DNA of 64,000 bases, from positions 150,112-214,111 of the forward strand of contig JAHFCT010000001.1 in the NCBI GenBank assembly GCA_023249375.1, in the 5' to 3' direction. The translations under genes were made by a program, and so were the position numbers. This DNA comes from Gemmatimonadota bacterium. Lineage in GTDB: Bacteria > Gemmatimonadota > Gemmatimonadetes > Gemmatimonadales > Gemmatimonadaceae. Shown one piece after another: positions 18,967-29,057 of the stretch (its first letter is position 1; each line of letters starts with the position of its first letter). The notes below the pieces were generated by a model. It did no database searches. It worked only from the letters and a program-made list of their open reading frames with translations, and was not told the origin of the DNA.

Positions 18967-20630
18967 TCGGCGGCCTCAGGCGGGGTGCGCCCCAGCAGCA
19001 CGCCGATGGCCACCACCGTGACAGCGCCGATGACGTTGTACCACAGGAAGGCCACCGATGGCGCCCAGAAGTTCACGGCGCCCACCGCCGCCATGCCGCA
19101 GATCAGGCCGTAGAACGCCCCGGCCCCGCGTGTGCGCGGGATCATCGCCAGCAGGAAGACGCCGAGGATGGAGCCGTAGAAGTACGACCCAAAACGATTC
19201 ACGACTTCGATGAGCGAGCCGAGGCTCGCCGCGAAGGTGGCAATGATGCAGGCGAAGAGTCCCCACGCGCCGGTCGCGGCACGCGACACCTTGAGGTAAT
19301 GCGCGTCGTCGGCTTCGGGGCGCACCCATCGGCGATACAGATCAATCACGGTCGTGCTCGACAGCGACGCCAGCTCGCCCGCGACCGCCGACATCGCCGC
19401 CGCGATGACCGCGGCGATGAAGATGCCGGTGAGCCCAAGCGGCAGCTCGGTGAGCACAAAGTGCGGGATGATGTAGTTGACATCGGTCGCCGGCTTTCCG
19501 GTTGCCTTGGCGGCCGCGGCGAGCGCGTCGGTGCGCACCGCCGCGACCTCCGCGTCGCCCTCACGCAGCGCCTGCTTGGCCGCGGCATCGTCACTGCGCG
19601 GCGTGCGCGCCAGCGCTCGCGCTGCTTCCGCGCGGTGCGCGAGTGCGGTGCCGTAGCGCTGATTCACGGCGGCGTACGCCACCGGATCCGCGCCGCGCAC
19701 GCGCTCGGCTTGCGCCGGGTTGTAGTAGAGCGGCGGCGCGGTGAAGACGTAGAACACGAAGACAAGCACGCCGACGAGCAGCACCATGGCCTGCAGCGGA
19801 ATCTTCCAGTACGCGCTGATGAGGTGCGAACTGCGCGCTTCGTCCACCGACTTGGCGGTGAGATAGCGTTGCACCTGGCTCTGGTCGGTGCCGAAGTACG
19901 AGAGCATCAGGAACGTGCCGCCGATGATCCCGCTCCAGAATGTGTACTGCTTGGTGAGCGTGAACGAGAAATCGAAAATGCGCAGGCGACCGGCGGCGCC
20001 GGCAATGCGCAGCGCGTCGTCGGCTCCCACGGGAATGCGCGTGAGGAGCACGACGATCATCGCCACCAGCGCGGTGATCACGAGCACCATCTGCTTGACA
20101 TCGGTCCACGCGACAGCCTGCACGCCGCCAATCATCGTATAGATGACCGTCGGTACGCCGATGAGCGCCACGGAGTAGGCCAGCGGCCATCCGAAGATCG
20201 AAGAGAAGACCACGGCCGGCGCGGCGATGATGGTGCCGCACGACAAGCCGCGCGAGAGCAGGAAGAGGAAACTCGTGAGCGAGCGTGTGCGCGCGTCGAA
20301 GCGGCGCTCGAGAAACTCATACGCGGTGTAGACCTTGGCGCCGTGCAGGAAGGGCACGAGCGTGACGCCGAGGATCACGAGCGCCACCGGCAGTCCGAAG
20401 TAGAACTGGACGAAGCGCATACCGTCGGTCGCGCCCTGCCCCGTCGTGCCGATCATCGTGATGGCCGAGAGCTGCGTGGCCATCACGGAGAGCCCAACGA
20501 CCCACCACGGCAGGCTGCGGTTGCCGAGGAAGTAGCCCTCGAGCTTGGCCGTGCCCTTGGCGCGGCGGATGCCGTCTACCGAGATGTACGTGAGATAGCC
20601 GAGGACGATCGCCCAGTTCAGCCAATGCAT
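18963..20630 (-). CDS. Sodium:solute symporter (SSS family)
   Basis: A 555-residue Na+-coupled symporter with about 13 helices. Diagnostic segments are the early WWVVGLSVMATQLSAITMIG helix, the GGVQAVAWTDVKQ stretch and YFGTDQSQVQRYLTAKS. The C-terminal core GIFIAAVIAAAMSAVAGELA (residues near the second Na+ site) precedes the SSTTVIDLYRRW loop. A hydrophilic Ala-rich stretch of roughly 80 residues (around 315-395) is inserted in one loop and looks helical. The substrate is unknown. The ATG at 20630 lies 3 bp after the stop of a 32-codon membrane peptide gene, and its own stop overlaps the NDH-2 start as GTGA. Confidence 0.92.
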   Translation of the reverse strand: MHWLNWAIVLGYLTYISVDGIRRAKGTAKLEGYFLGNRSLPWWVVGLSVMATQLSAITMIGTTGQGATDGMRFVQFYFGLPVALVILGVTLVPFLHGAKVYTAYEFLERRFDARTRSLTSFLFLLSRGLSCGTIIAAPAVVFSSIFGWPLAYSVALIGVPTVIYTMIGGVQAVAWTDVKQMVLVITALVAMIVVLLTRIPVGADDALRIAGAAGRLRIFDFSFTLTKQYTFWSGIIGGTFLMLSYFGTDQSQVQRYLTAKSVDEARSSHLISAYWKIPLQAMVLLVGVLVFVFYVFTAPPLYYNPAQAERVRGADPVAYAAVNQRYGTALAHRAEAARALARTPRSDDAAAKQALREGDAEVAAVRTDALAAAAKATGKPATDVNYIIPHFVLTELPLGLTGIFIAAVIAAAMSAVAGELASLSSTTVIDLYRRWVRPEADDAHYLKVSRAATGAWGLFACIIATFAASLGSLIEVVNRFGSYFYGSILGVFLLAMIPRTRGAGAFYGLICGMAAVGAVNFWAPSVAFLWYNVIGAVTVVAIGVLLGRTPPEAAE

Positions 20631-20633
20631 GGG

Positions 20634-20732
20634 CTAGCCCGTGTATCGGTGCTGCAGCGCGAAGAGCAGCGCCCACGCCACCAGTTCGGCGGCGAGGACG
20701 CGCAGCAGCACGCGGCGGAACGGCGTGCTCAC
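20634..20732 (-). CDS. Predicted 32-residue single-helix membrane peptide
   Basis: A short open frame reads MSTPFRRVLLRVLAAEL, then VAWALLFALQHRYTG. It has a basic N-terminus and one hydrophobic helix of about 17 residues, ending in a short polar tail. Its GTG start overlaps the stop of the PIG-L gene as GTGA, and its TAG stop lies 3 bp before the symporter ATG, so it fills the gap between them exactly. Small membrane partners of SSS symporters are known in other clades (DUF4212-type and YhdT-type), but this peptide is shorter and I recognise no family. The spacing and composition argue for a translated gene; there is no homology evidence. Confidence 0.55.
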   Translation of the reverse strand: MSTPFRRVLLRVLAAELVAWALLFALQHRYTG

Positions 20733-23407
20733 GGCTGCACGCGCGGCGCCGCCTTGGGCTGCGGCCCGCGGCCCGCCGACAGCAGGTTCAGGAACAGTCG
20801 CGCGCTGCCCGGCACGCCAGCCGGGAACTGTCGGAAGAGCGAGAGCGTGGTGTAGACGTACGTCCCCTTGCCGTACTGCGTCATCAGAATGGCGCCGTTG
20901 TTGGCGGGCTCGCCGGGATCGTGCATCTCGAGCGGCGTCGAATAGAGCGGGTCGATGGTGCTGGGCATGTACAGGGAACGCTCCTGCACCCAGTTGGCCC
21001 AGTCACGCTCGCCGATCTTGTTGGGCCACGTGAGGAGGCGCGACTTCGGATCGCGCACGGTAACCGGCGCGTCCTCGAGCGTCACGCGCTGCGCCGTGCG
21101 AGCGAGCGCGATGGGATACGGCATCAGCCCCGGACGCGCCATCTCCTGCTGGCCATACTGCACAAGCATCGTGCCGCCGCCCTTCACCCACTCGAGCAAG
21201 CGACGATTGTAGGCGCGAAGCTCCGGCGACGCCTGATACGCGCGCGGCCCGACGATCACCGTTGTCACGCGGCTGAGGTCGAGCAGCGGTAATTCCTGCG
21301 GCGTCACCACGGTCAGCGGCACGCCCAACTGTCGCAATCCAGCCGCGGACAGATCGCCCACGCCCTGCACGTACGCCACCTGCATCCCCGCCGGCACCGA
21401 AACCTCGGCGGCCTGCAGCCAGACGCCCGAGGATCGATACAAGCGAATGGGCTGAATGTGCGAATACTCGACGGTACGAAAGCCTTCGGCGTAGCGCCCC
21501 ATCTCGCCCTCGGCCACCACGCCAAACTCGTAGCGCCCCTCGGCGAGCGTGCCGCGAATGTGCACGAACAGTTCGCGCGTCTCGAGCGGCTCGAGCGACA
21601 CCGTGCGCTTGGCCGAGTCCACGGAAATGCCCGCAGGCGAAAGCACATTCAGTGCGTAGGTGCGCGCGGCGGTCGAGTACGACTGCAGGGTGAGGCGCAG
21701 CAGGCGGTCAATCGGCTTGCCCGCGGGCAGCCACTCGAGTCCACGGTCAAACGACAGCGACACCGCGGGGGCACCGCCCACCGGGCGGTTCTGTTCACCG
21801 AGCACGGGATCGGCAAAGCGATAGACGAACGGCTCGCGCGGCGACGACACCGTGCTGCCAGCGACGGTCACGTCGACGCTCGCTTCGGATTCACGGCGTT
21901 CATCCTCGCGCAACGCCACGCCGCGCACGAGTCCGGTGGAGATGGCGGAGACACGCCCGAGCCCGTCGGCGGGCGACTGGCGATCGGCGAACATGTCGCC
22001 TTGCCGCCCGCCCACCCACCACGGGCGCGTATCGACGAGGCCAACGAGCATCCGCGATGTGCGCCACGCACTGTCCGGGGCGATCACCACCGGGCTCGCC
22101 AGCGGCGTCGTGAAGCCGTTGATGGTCACCGCCTGCACCGTCACCGGCTCTGTGCCGCGATTGTACACGGTGATCGTGCCTGGCATCGAATCGCCGAAGG
22201 CGAGCAGTTCACGCTCGGCGGTGGCTTCCACCGCGATGCCGGCGGCGGCAAGCAGGGCGGCCGCGCTGCGCTCACGCATTTGCGTGAGTGACGCATCGGC
22301 ATCGAGCATGGCGGGCGTGCAGCGCACCGACGCCGGCGCCTTGTATCGCACCGCGCGCACGCACGTCGCACCCGCGACGTTCGAGGCCGACGCGATCAAC
22401 GCGGCGGTCGCGGCCAACTGGCCGACCATGCGTTCCGGATGTTCGAAATCGAGCTGCGCGTGCGCCGTGTCGGCATGCGCGCGTGCCGCCGACAGCCTGC
22501 GCCACGATTCTTCGGGCAGACCCGGAGCGAATCGCGTGACCGTCGTGTCGATGCCGTCGAAGATCGAGTGCTCGCTCGAGGGCGGCGTCGTTTCGTTGAC
22601 CCGTGTGCCCTGCCGCGAGACGGCGTCCATGGCCACGCCGCGCCGCTGCAGCACGCCAAAGCCCTGCGAGCGATGCTGGCTGCGGCTCTCGCCCGCGATC
22701 TCGGAATAGCTGCGCCCGGCGATCGGATCGTACTCGCCCACGTTGAATGACAGCGTCGCCGGCACGCCCGTGAAGCGCGCGCCGCGATAGAATTTCTGCG
22801 CTTCCCACGCCGGACCGTACTTCGCGACTGGAAATCGCACCGTGTCGGCGGAGGCATCGTACGCCTCCCGCGCCACGATCCCCGACACCTGATGATGCCC
22901 GTGGCCGTCGCTTGGCGTTCCCGAGAAGACCGCGACGATCACATTGGGCCGGAACGAGCGCACGACGGTGACGACATCGCGCAGCACTTCCTCGTGGTCC
23001 CAGTGCTTGAATGTCTCCTCGGCGGTCTTGGAAAAACCGAAATCATAGGCGCGCGTGAAGTACTGGTGCCCGCCGTCGATGCGCCGCGCGGCCAACAGCT
23101 CTTCCGTGCGAATGGCGCCGAGCGCGTCGCCCAGTTCGTTGCCGATGAGGTTCTGGCCGCCGTCGCCGCGCGTAAGGGAGAGATACGCCGTCTCCACCTG
23201 GCGCCCGCGGCTCAGCCACGCGATGAGCTGCGTGTCTTCGTCGTCCGGATGCGCGGCGATGACGAGCACGCGGGGCGTGACGGTGAGGCTGTGCACGAGC
23301 CGGTCCAATGCGGCCGCGCCGCGCTCCTGCCCGACGGCGGTTCGCGGCGCGGCAAACGACAGCAGCACGGCGCACGCCAGCAGCGTGCGCAGCGAATGCA
23401 TGCTCAT
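20729..23407 (-). CDS. Secreted multidomain PIG-L/LmbE-family deacetylase
   Basis: An 892-residue exported protein. A signal peptide (MSMHSLRTLLACAVLLSFAA, cleaved near residue 26) is followed by a PIG-L deacetylase domain with the zinc motif AHPDDEDTQ (residues 52-60) and a later GHGHHQVSG His pair. PIG-L enzymes N-deacetylate N-acetylglucosamine-type sugars. A long middle region of beta-rich, Ig-like character and a C-terminal domain of class I glutamine-amidotransferase-like fold (VTTVIVGPRAYQ, LLEWVKGGGTMLVQYGQQE) follow. The start has a good GGAGG site 7 bp upstream of the ATG at 23407. It sits 23 bp after sucA and is coupled to the small peptide gene before the SSS symporter, suggesting cleavage of an extracellular amino sugar and uptake of a product (inference). 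Confidence 0.85.
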   Translation of the reverse strand: MSMHSLRTLLACAVLLSFAAPRTAVGQERGAAALDRLVHSLTVTPRVLVIAAHPDDEDTQLIAWLSRGRQVETAYLSLTRGDGGQNLIGNELGDALGAIRTEELLAARRIDGGHQYFTRAYDFGFSKTAEETFKHWDHEEVLRDVVTVVRSFRPNVIVAVFSGTPSDGHGHHQVSGIVAREAYDASADTVRFPVAKYGPAWEAQKFYRGARFTGVPATLSFNVGEYDPIAGRSYSEIAGESRSQHRSQGFGVLQRRGVAMDAVSRQGTRVNETTPPSSEHSIFDGIDTTVTRFAPGLPEESWRRLSAARAHADTAHAQLDFEHPERMVGQLAATAALIASASNVAGATCVRAVRYKAPASVRCTPAMLDADASLTQMRERSAAALLAAAGIAVEATAERELLAFGDSMPGTITVYNRGTEPVTVQAVTINGFTTPLASPVVIAPDSAWRTSRMLVGLVDTRPWWVGGRQGDMFADRQSPADGLGRVSAISTGLVRGVALREDERRESEASVDVTVAGSTVSSPREPFVYRFADPVLGEQNRPVGGAPAVSLSFDRGLEWLPAGKPIDRLLRLTLQSYSTAARTYALNVLSPAGISVDSAKRTVSLEPLETRELFVHIRGTLAEGRYEFGVVAEGEMGRYAEGFRTVEYSHIQPIRLYRSSGVWLQAAEVSVPAGMQVAYVQGVGDLSAAGLRQLGVPLTVVTPQELPLLDLSRVTTVIVGPRAYQASPELRAYNRRLLEWVKGGGTMLVQYGQQEMARPGLMPYPIALARTAQRVTLEDAPVTVRDPKSRLLTWPNKIGERDWANWVQERSLYMPSTIDPLYSTPLEMHDPGEPANNGAILMTQYGKGTYVYTTLSLFRQFPAGVPGSARLFLNLLSAGRGPQPKAAPRVQP

Positions 23408-23430
23408 GCGGGTTCCTCCGGGAACTCCAG

Positions 23431-26205
23431 TTACTTGGCGAGCGCGGCGGAGCGCCGCACCCCCGCGCCGCCGCGAGGCGGCGGCACGTCCAGCGATTCC
23501 TGCACGATACGGCCCTGCTCGTCGGCATGCGCCTTCGGATACCCCTCCGCCGGGCTCGCGCGTTCCGGCCGTCCAATGTAACGGATGACCAGCGCATTGC
23601 CCGCCGCCACGCGCAGACGCGGCGCGATGTAACTCCACGCACCCATGTTCTTGGGCTCTTCCTGCACCCACGCTACTTCGTCGATGTTCGGATAACGGTC
23701 GACGATGCGCGACACCTCCTCGAGCGGCCACGGATACAGCGCCTCGACTCGCACCAGCGCCACGTGCGGTCCCGGCGCCTTCGCGATGAGGTCGTAGTAC
23801 ACCTTGCCCGTGCAGAAGACGAGGCGGCGCACCTGTTCGCGCTTCGACTCGCCCTGGGGATCATCAATCACCGGCTGGAACGTGCCGGCGGCAAGTTCGG
23901 TGAGGCGCGACGCCGCCTGTGGCAGACGCAGCAGCGACTTGGGCTGCATGAGGACGAGCGGACGACGCGGCTGACGCGTCGCCTGCCAGCGCAGCAAGTG
24001 GAAGTACTGCGCCGGCGACGACGGATACGCCACCGTCATGTTGTTCTCGGCGCAGAGCTGCAGGAATCGCTCGAGGCGCGCGCTCGAATGTTCGGGGCCC
24101 TGGCCTTCCTGACCGTGCGGCAGCAGCAGCACGAGGCCGCTGTCTTGTCCCCACTTGGCGCGATCGGCCACAATGAACTGGTCGATCATGCTCTGCGCGA
24201 CGTTCACGAAATCGCCGAACTGTCCTTCCCACAGCGTGAGCGTATCGGACGCGGCCACGCTGAATCCATACTCGAAGCCCATCACCGCCATCTCGCTCAG
24301 CGCGGAGTTGTGGATTTCGAGCGTCGCCGTGGCACCGGGCAGATGCTGCAACGGCGTGAACTTGCGGCCGGTCTTCACGTCGCTGAGCACCGCGTGCCGG
24401 TGCGAGAACGTGCCGCGCTCGGCATCCTGCCCTGTCATGCGCACCGACGTACCGGCCGCGATCAGCGACCCGAACGCGAGCGCTTCGGCGTGCCCCCAGT
24501 CGATGCCGCCGGCGTCGCCGAGCGCTTCACGGCGGCGCTCGAGCTGCTTGGCGAGGCGTGGATGCGGCGTGAAATCGGCCGGGTACTGCAGCAACTGCTC
24601 GTTAATGGTCGCGAGCGTTTCGACGCGAACGGCGGTGTCGGTCACCGGGGGGAACGACGGCACCTCGTGTTCCGGACCGTCGGTGTGCGCGTCGGCATCG
24701 GACGCATTGCGCGGCATCGCCGCATGAATGCGCTGCAGCGACTCCGCGACCTCGCGCTCGGCAACATCGACATCCTGCTGCGTGGCGACGCCCTCGGCAA
24801 TCAGCCGCTGTCCCCACACCTGGCGCGGCGTCGGATGCGCCTTGATGCGCTCGTACAGCACCGGCTGCGTGTAGGTGGGCTCGTCACCTTCGTTGTGGCC
24901 GTGACGGCGGTAGCCGACGAGATCGATGAGGAAGTCGCGCTTGAACTGCTGACGGTACGCCACGCCGATGCGCATGGCGATGACGCAGGCCTCGGCGTCA
25001 TCAGCGTTGACGTGCAGCACCGGAATCTCGAAGCCCTTGGCCAGATCGCTCGCGTAGCGCGTCGAGCGCGAGTCGGTGGGATCGGTGGTAAAGCCCACCT
25101 GGTTGTTGACGATGATGTGCAGCGTGCCGCCCACCGAGTAGCCGGCGAGGCGCGACAGGTTGAGCGTTTCGGCGACGATGCCCTCACCGGGGAATGCGGC
25201 GTCGCCGTGAATGCACACCGGGATCACCGTCAGTTCATTGCGCTCGAGCGGATGCTCGGCGACGCGCTGTTCGGCGCGCGTGAGGCCCATCAGCACGGGA
25301 TTCACCACTTCGAGGTGGCTGGGATTCGGCACCAGCGACACCACGATCTCTGCGCCGCTGATCGTGTGCGTCTTGCCCTCGAATCCGAGATGGTATTTCA
25401 CGTCGCCCGTCGAAGTGCCGCCGAGGTGGCCGTGCCGTCCCTCGAACTCCGAGAAAATCTGCTCGAACGGCTTGCCGAGGATGTGCGTGAGCACGCTCAG
25501 CCGTCCGCGATGCGCCATCGAGATGGCCACGTGATGCACGCCGGCCGCCGAGGACTCCTCCAGCACCGTATCGAGCATCGGCACCAGCGCGTCAGTCCCC
25601 TCGATGGAGAATCGCTTGTAGCCGACGTACGCCCTTCCGAGGAACCGCTCAAAGCCGTCCACCTGCGACAGGCGGCGCAGCACGGCGCGTTTTTCGTCGG
25701 GCGTGAGCGGCCGCGTGAGCTGTTCAGCGGTGAAGACGGCGCGGAACCACTGCCGTTCCTCCTCCGAACCGCAATGCACGAACTCCACCGCGAGGTTGCG
25801 CGTATAGCGGAACTTCAGCCGCGCGGCGACGTCGCGCCCAGTGGCCAAATGCGGAAAGTCGATGGACGCGCCGCTCACGAGATCGAGGTCGGCGTCGGTG
25901 ATGCCGTAGTGCTCGAGCGTCAGTTCCACGGCGCCCGGCGGAGGCGTGCCGAGCGGATCGAGCTGAACAGCAAGATGTCCGTAGCGACGGATGGCGGCAG
26001 TGTAGCGGGCGACGCCGGCCACCTTGTGCGCAAAGGCCTGCTGATCCTCGTCTCGAGGGCCGGTGGGCGCGCCGCCGCCGAGCGACTCGGCCAGACGGAA
26101 GATCTGGCGCCAGGACTCCTCAACCGAGTTTGGATCGCGGCGGAACGCCTCGAACTGCTCGGCGATATAACCGTCGTTGAAAACGGAGGAAACTGGGAGG
26201 CTCAT
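23431..26205 (-). CDS. sucA: 2-Oxoglutarate dehydrogenase E1 component
   Basis: A 924-residue thiamine-diphosphate enzyme that decarboxylates 2-oxoglutarate in the TCA cycle and passes the succinyl group to the lipoyl E2. The N-terminal FNDGYIAEQFEAFRRDPNSV segment is the OdhA/SucA E1-specific domain. Core motifs are SMAHRGRLSVLTHILGKPFE, GDVKYHLG, HGDAAFPGEGIVAETLNLS, HIIVNNQVGFTT and DLVGYRRHGHNEGDEP (ThDP/Mg site). The transketolase-like C-terminal half contains LPHGQEGQGPEHSSARLERF. No sucB or lpd lies next to it, so the E2 and E3 are elsewhere. No Shine-Dalgarno precedes the ATG; the upstream bases are pyrimidine-rich. Confidence 0.97.
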   Translation of the reverse strand: MSLPVSSVFNDGYIAEQFEAFRRDPNSVEESWRQIFRLAESLGGGAPTGPRDEDQQAFAHKVAGVARYTAAIRRYGHLAVQLDPLGTPPPGAVELTLEHYGITDADLDLVSGASIDFPHLATGRDVAARLKFRYTRNLAVEFVHCGSEEERQWFRAVFTAEQLTRPLTPDEKRAVLRRLSQVDGFERFLGRAYVGYKRFSIEGTDALVPMLDTVLEESSAAGVHHVAISMAHRGRLSVLTHILGKPFEQIFSEFEGRHGHLGGTSTGDVKYHLGFEGKTHTISGAEIVVSLVPNPSHLEVVNPVLMGLTRAEQRVAEHPLERNELTVIPVCIHGDAAFPGEGIVAETLNLSRLAGYSVGGTLHIIVNNQVGFTTDPTDSRSTRYASDLAKGFEIPVLHVNADDAEACVIAMRIGVAYRQQFKRDFLIDLVGYRRHGHNEGDEPTYTQPVLYERIKAHPTPRQVWGQRLIAEGVATQQDVDVAEREVAESLQRIHAAMPRNASDADAHTDGPEHEVPSFPPVTDTAVRVETLATINEQLLQYPADFTPHPRLAKQLERRREALGDAGGIDWGHAEALAFGSLIAAGTSVRMTGQDAERGTFSHRHAVLSDVKTGRKFTPLQHLPGATATLEIHNSALSEMAVMGFEYGFSVAASDTLTLWEGQFGDFVNVAQSMIDQFIVADRAKWGQDSGLVLLLPHGQEGQGPEHSSARLERFLQLCAENNMTVAYPSSPAQYFHLLRWQATRQPRRPLVLMQPKSLLRLPQAASRLTELAAGTFQPVIDDPQGESKREQVRRLVFCTGKVYYDLIAKAPGPHVALVRVEALYPWPLEEVSRIVDRYPNIDEVAWVQEEPKNMGAWSYIAPRLRVAAGNALVIRYIGRPERASPAEGYPKAHADEQGRIVQESLDVPPPRGGAGVRRSAALAK

Positions 26206-26229
26206 AGGAGGGGAAATCTAATCGGATCA

Positions 26230-26253
26230 GTCGCGGCCTGAGAGCGGCGCGAC
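26230..26253 (-). terminator. Imperfect hairpin between the kinase gene and sucA
   Basis: GTCGCGGCC (26230-26238) pairs with GGCGCGAC (26246-26253) with one bulged base in the 50-bp gap between the kinase stop and the sucA start. It has no T-run. It could attenuate read-through from the kinase gene or simply structure the sucA leader. Confidence 0.3.
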
Positions 26254-26255
26254 GA

Positions 26256-28274
<2,019 letters not shown>

Positions 28275-28301
28275 GCGCGGTGGGGGAATCGAGGGACCGG
28301 C

Positions 28302-29000
28302 TTAGTACCGGTCCTTGCCGGTGCTCGTGTATTCCTTGCCGAACTTGTTCTTGTGTGCGCCGGCCACAAAACCGCGGGCGTCGAGCGTGGTCGATACGTT
28401 CTCGAGGCCAGCGGCCGGCACGTCCACCGCCGTCACCGCTTCGGCGGCGCGCTCGTGCCAGACGTGCACGTCGTACCGCCCCGCCGCAACGCCGGCAATC
28501 GACCAACGGCCGTCCGCGCCGGCCATACCGTAGTAGGGTGTCGGCACGACCACAACGAACGCCGTCATCTGCGCGTGAATGTTGCAATAGATCGGAAAGG
28601 CGCCGACTTTCCGAAACGTGGCCGATTTGGCCACGCCATTCGGATAGGTGCCGAGGTCGAATGCCGCACCTGATGCGGTGGAGAAGATGTTGTGACTGAA
28701 GGGATCCTGATTGGGATATTCCACCGCGCTGCCGGGCGTCACCACGCGCACGTGCGGCGTGAATTGCTTGCCGTTCATCGCAATAGGGACCTTCACTTCG
28801 GATGCCCGCAGCTTGCGGCCGTCGGTGGGAACGAGGTAAACAACCGTATTCGCGATGTCGCTCGTGGTCACGCCAGCGCGCTCCTGCATGGCCACCCGGC
28901 CGCTGACGGCCGCCTGCGCACCGACGCTGCACGGCCGCGCCACCGCCATCGCTGCACAGGCCATCAATAGCCATTGCCGAGGATGCTTTGCCTGCCGCAT
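28302..29000 (-). CDS. Secreted cupredoxin-like protein
   Basis: A 232-residue exported protein with a signal peptide (hydrophobic residues 10-22, cleavage near AQA at 30). The central domain resembles plastocyanin-type cupredoxins: His103 in PFSHNIFS, and a Cys139-x2-His142-x2-Met145 set in YCNIHAQM, which is the type-1 copper ligand pattern. A carboxypeptidase-regulatory-like beta-sandwich follows (GADGRWSIAGVAAGRYDVHVWH). Proteins of this kind could carry electrons or hold copper in the periplasm. It heads an operon with a receptor Ser/Thr kinase. Its start codon is only 32 bp from the divergent porin start. Copper binding is inferred from ligands. Confidence 0.8.
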   Translation of the reverse strand: MRQAKHPRQWLLMACAAMAVARPCSVGAQAAVSGRVAMQERAGVTTSDIANTVVYLVPTDGRKLRASEVKVPIAMNGKQFTPHVRVVTPGSAVEYPNQDPFSHNIFSTASGAAFDLGTYPNGVAKSATFRKVGAFPIYCNIHAQMTAFVVVVPTPYYGMAGADGRWSIAGVAAGRYDVHVWHERAAEAVTAVDVPAAGLENVSTTLDARGFVAGAHKNKFGKEYTSTGKDRY

Positions 29001-29029
29001 GTTCAGTATCCGGAAGTCGACACGGTCAC

Positions 29030-29057
29030 GTTATGACACTGCAAACATCAAGGTCAA
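29030..29057 (-). promoter_or_regulatory. Predicted promoter of the cupredoxin-kinase operon
   Basis: On the minus strand, TTGACC (29057 to 29052) and CATAAC (29035 to 29030) are separated by 16 bp. This places a start of transcription near 29023, about 23 bp before the cupredoxin ATG. The -10 element covers the ATG of the divergent porin gene and the -35 lies inside that gene. Confidence 0.45.

Noticed and set aside
18957-20855. A 632-codon plus-strand frame antisense to the SSS symporter
   Set aside because: Charged, low-complexity composition (Arg, Glu, His) without membrane helices or motifs.
23408-23731. N-terminal extension of the PIG-L protein by 108 codons
   Set aside because: It overlaps the sucA coding end out of frame; a GGAGG site and a signal peptide mark the ATG at 23407.
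23308-26241. A 977-codon open frame antisense to sucA
   Set aside because: No recognisable domain and biased composition; sucA motifs on the other strand are unambiguous.
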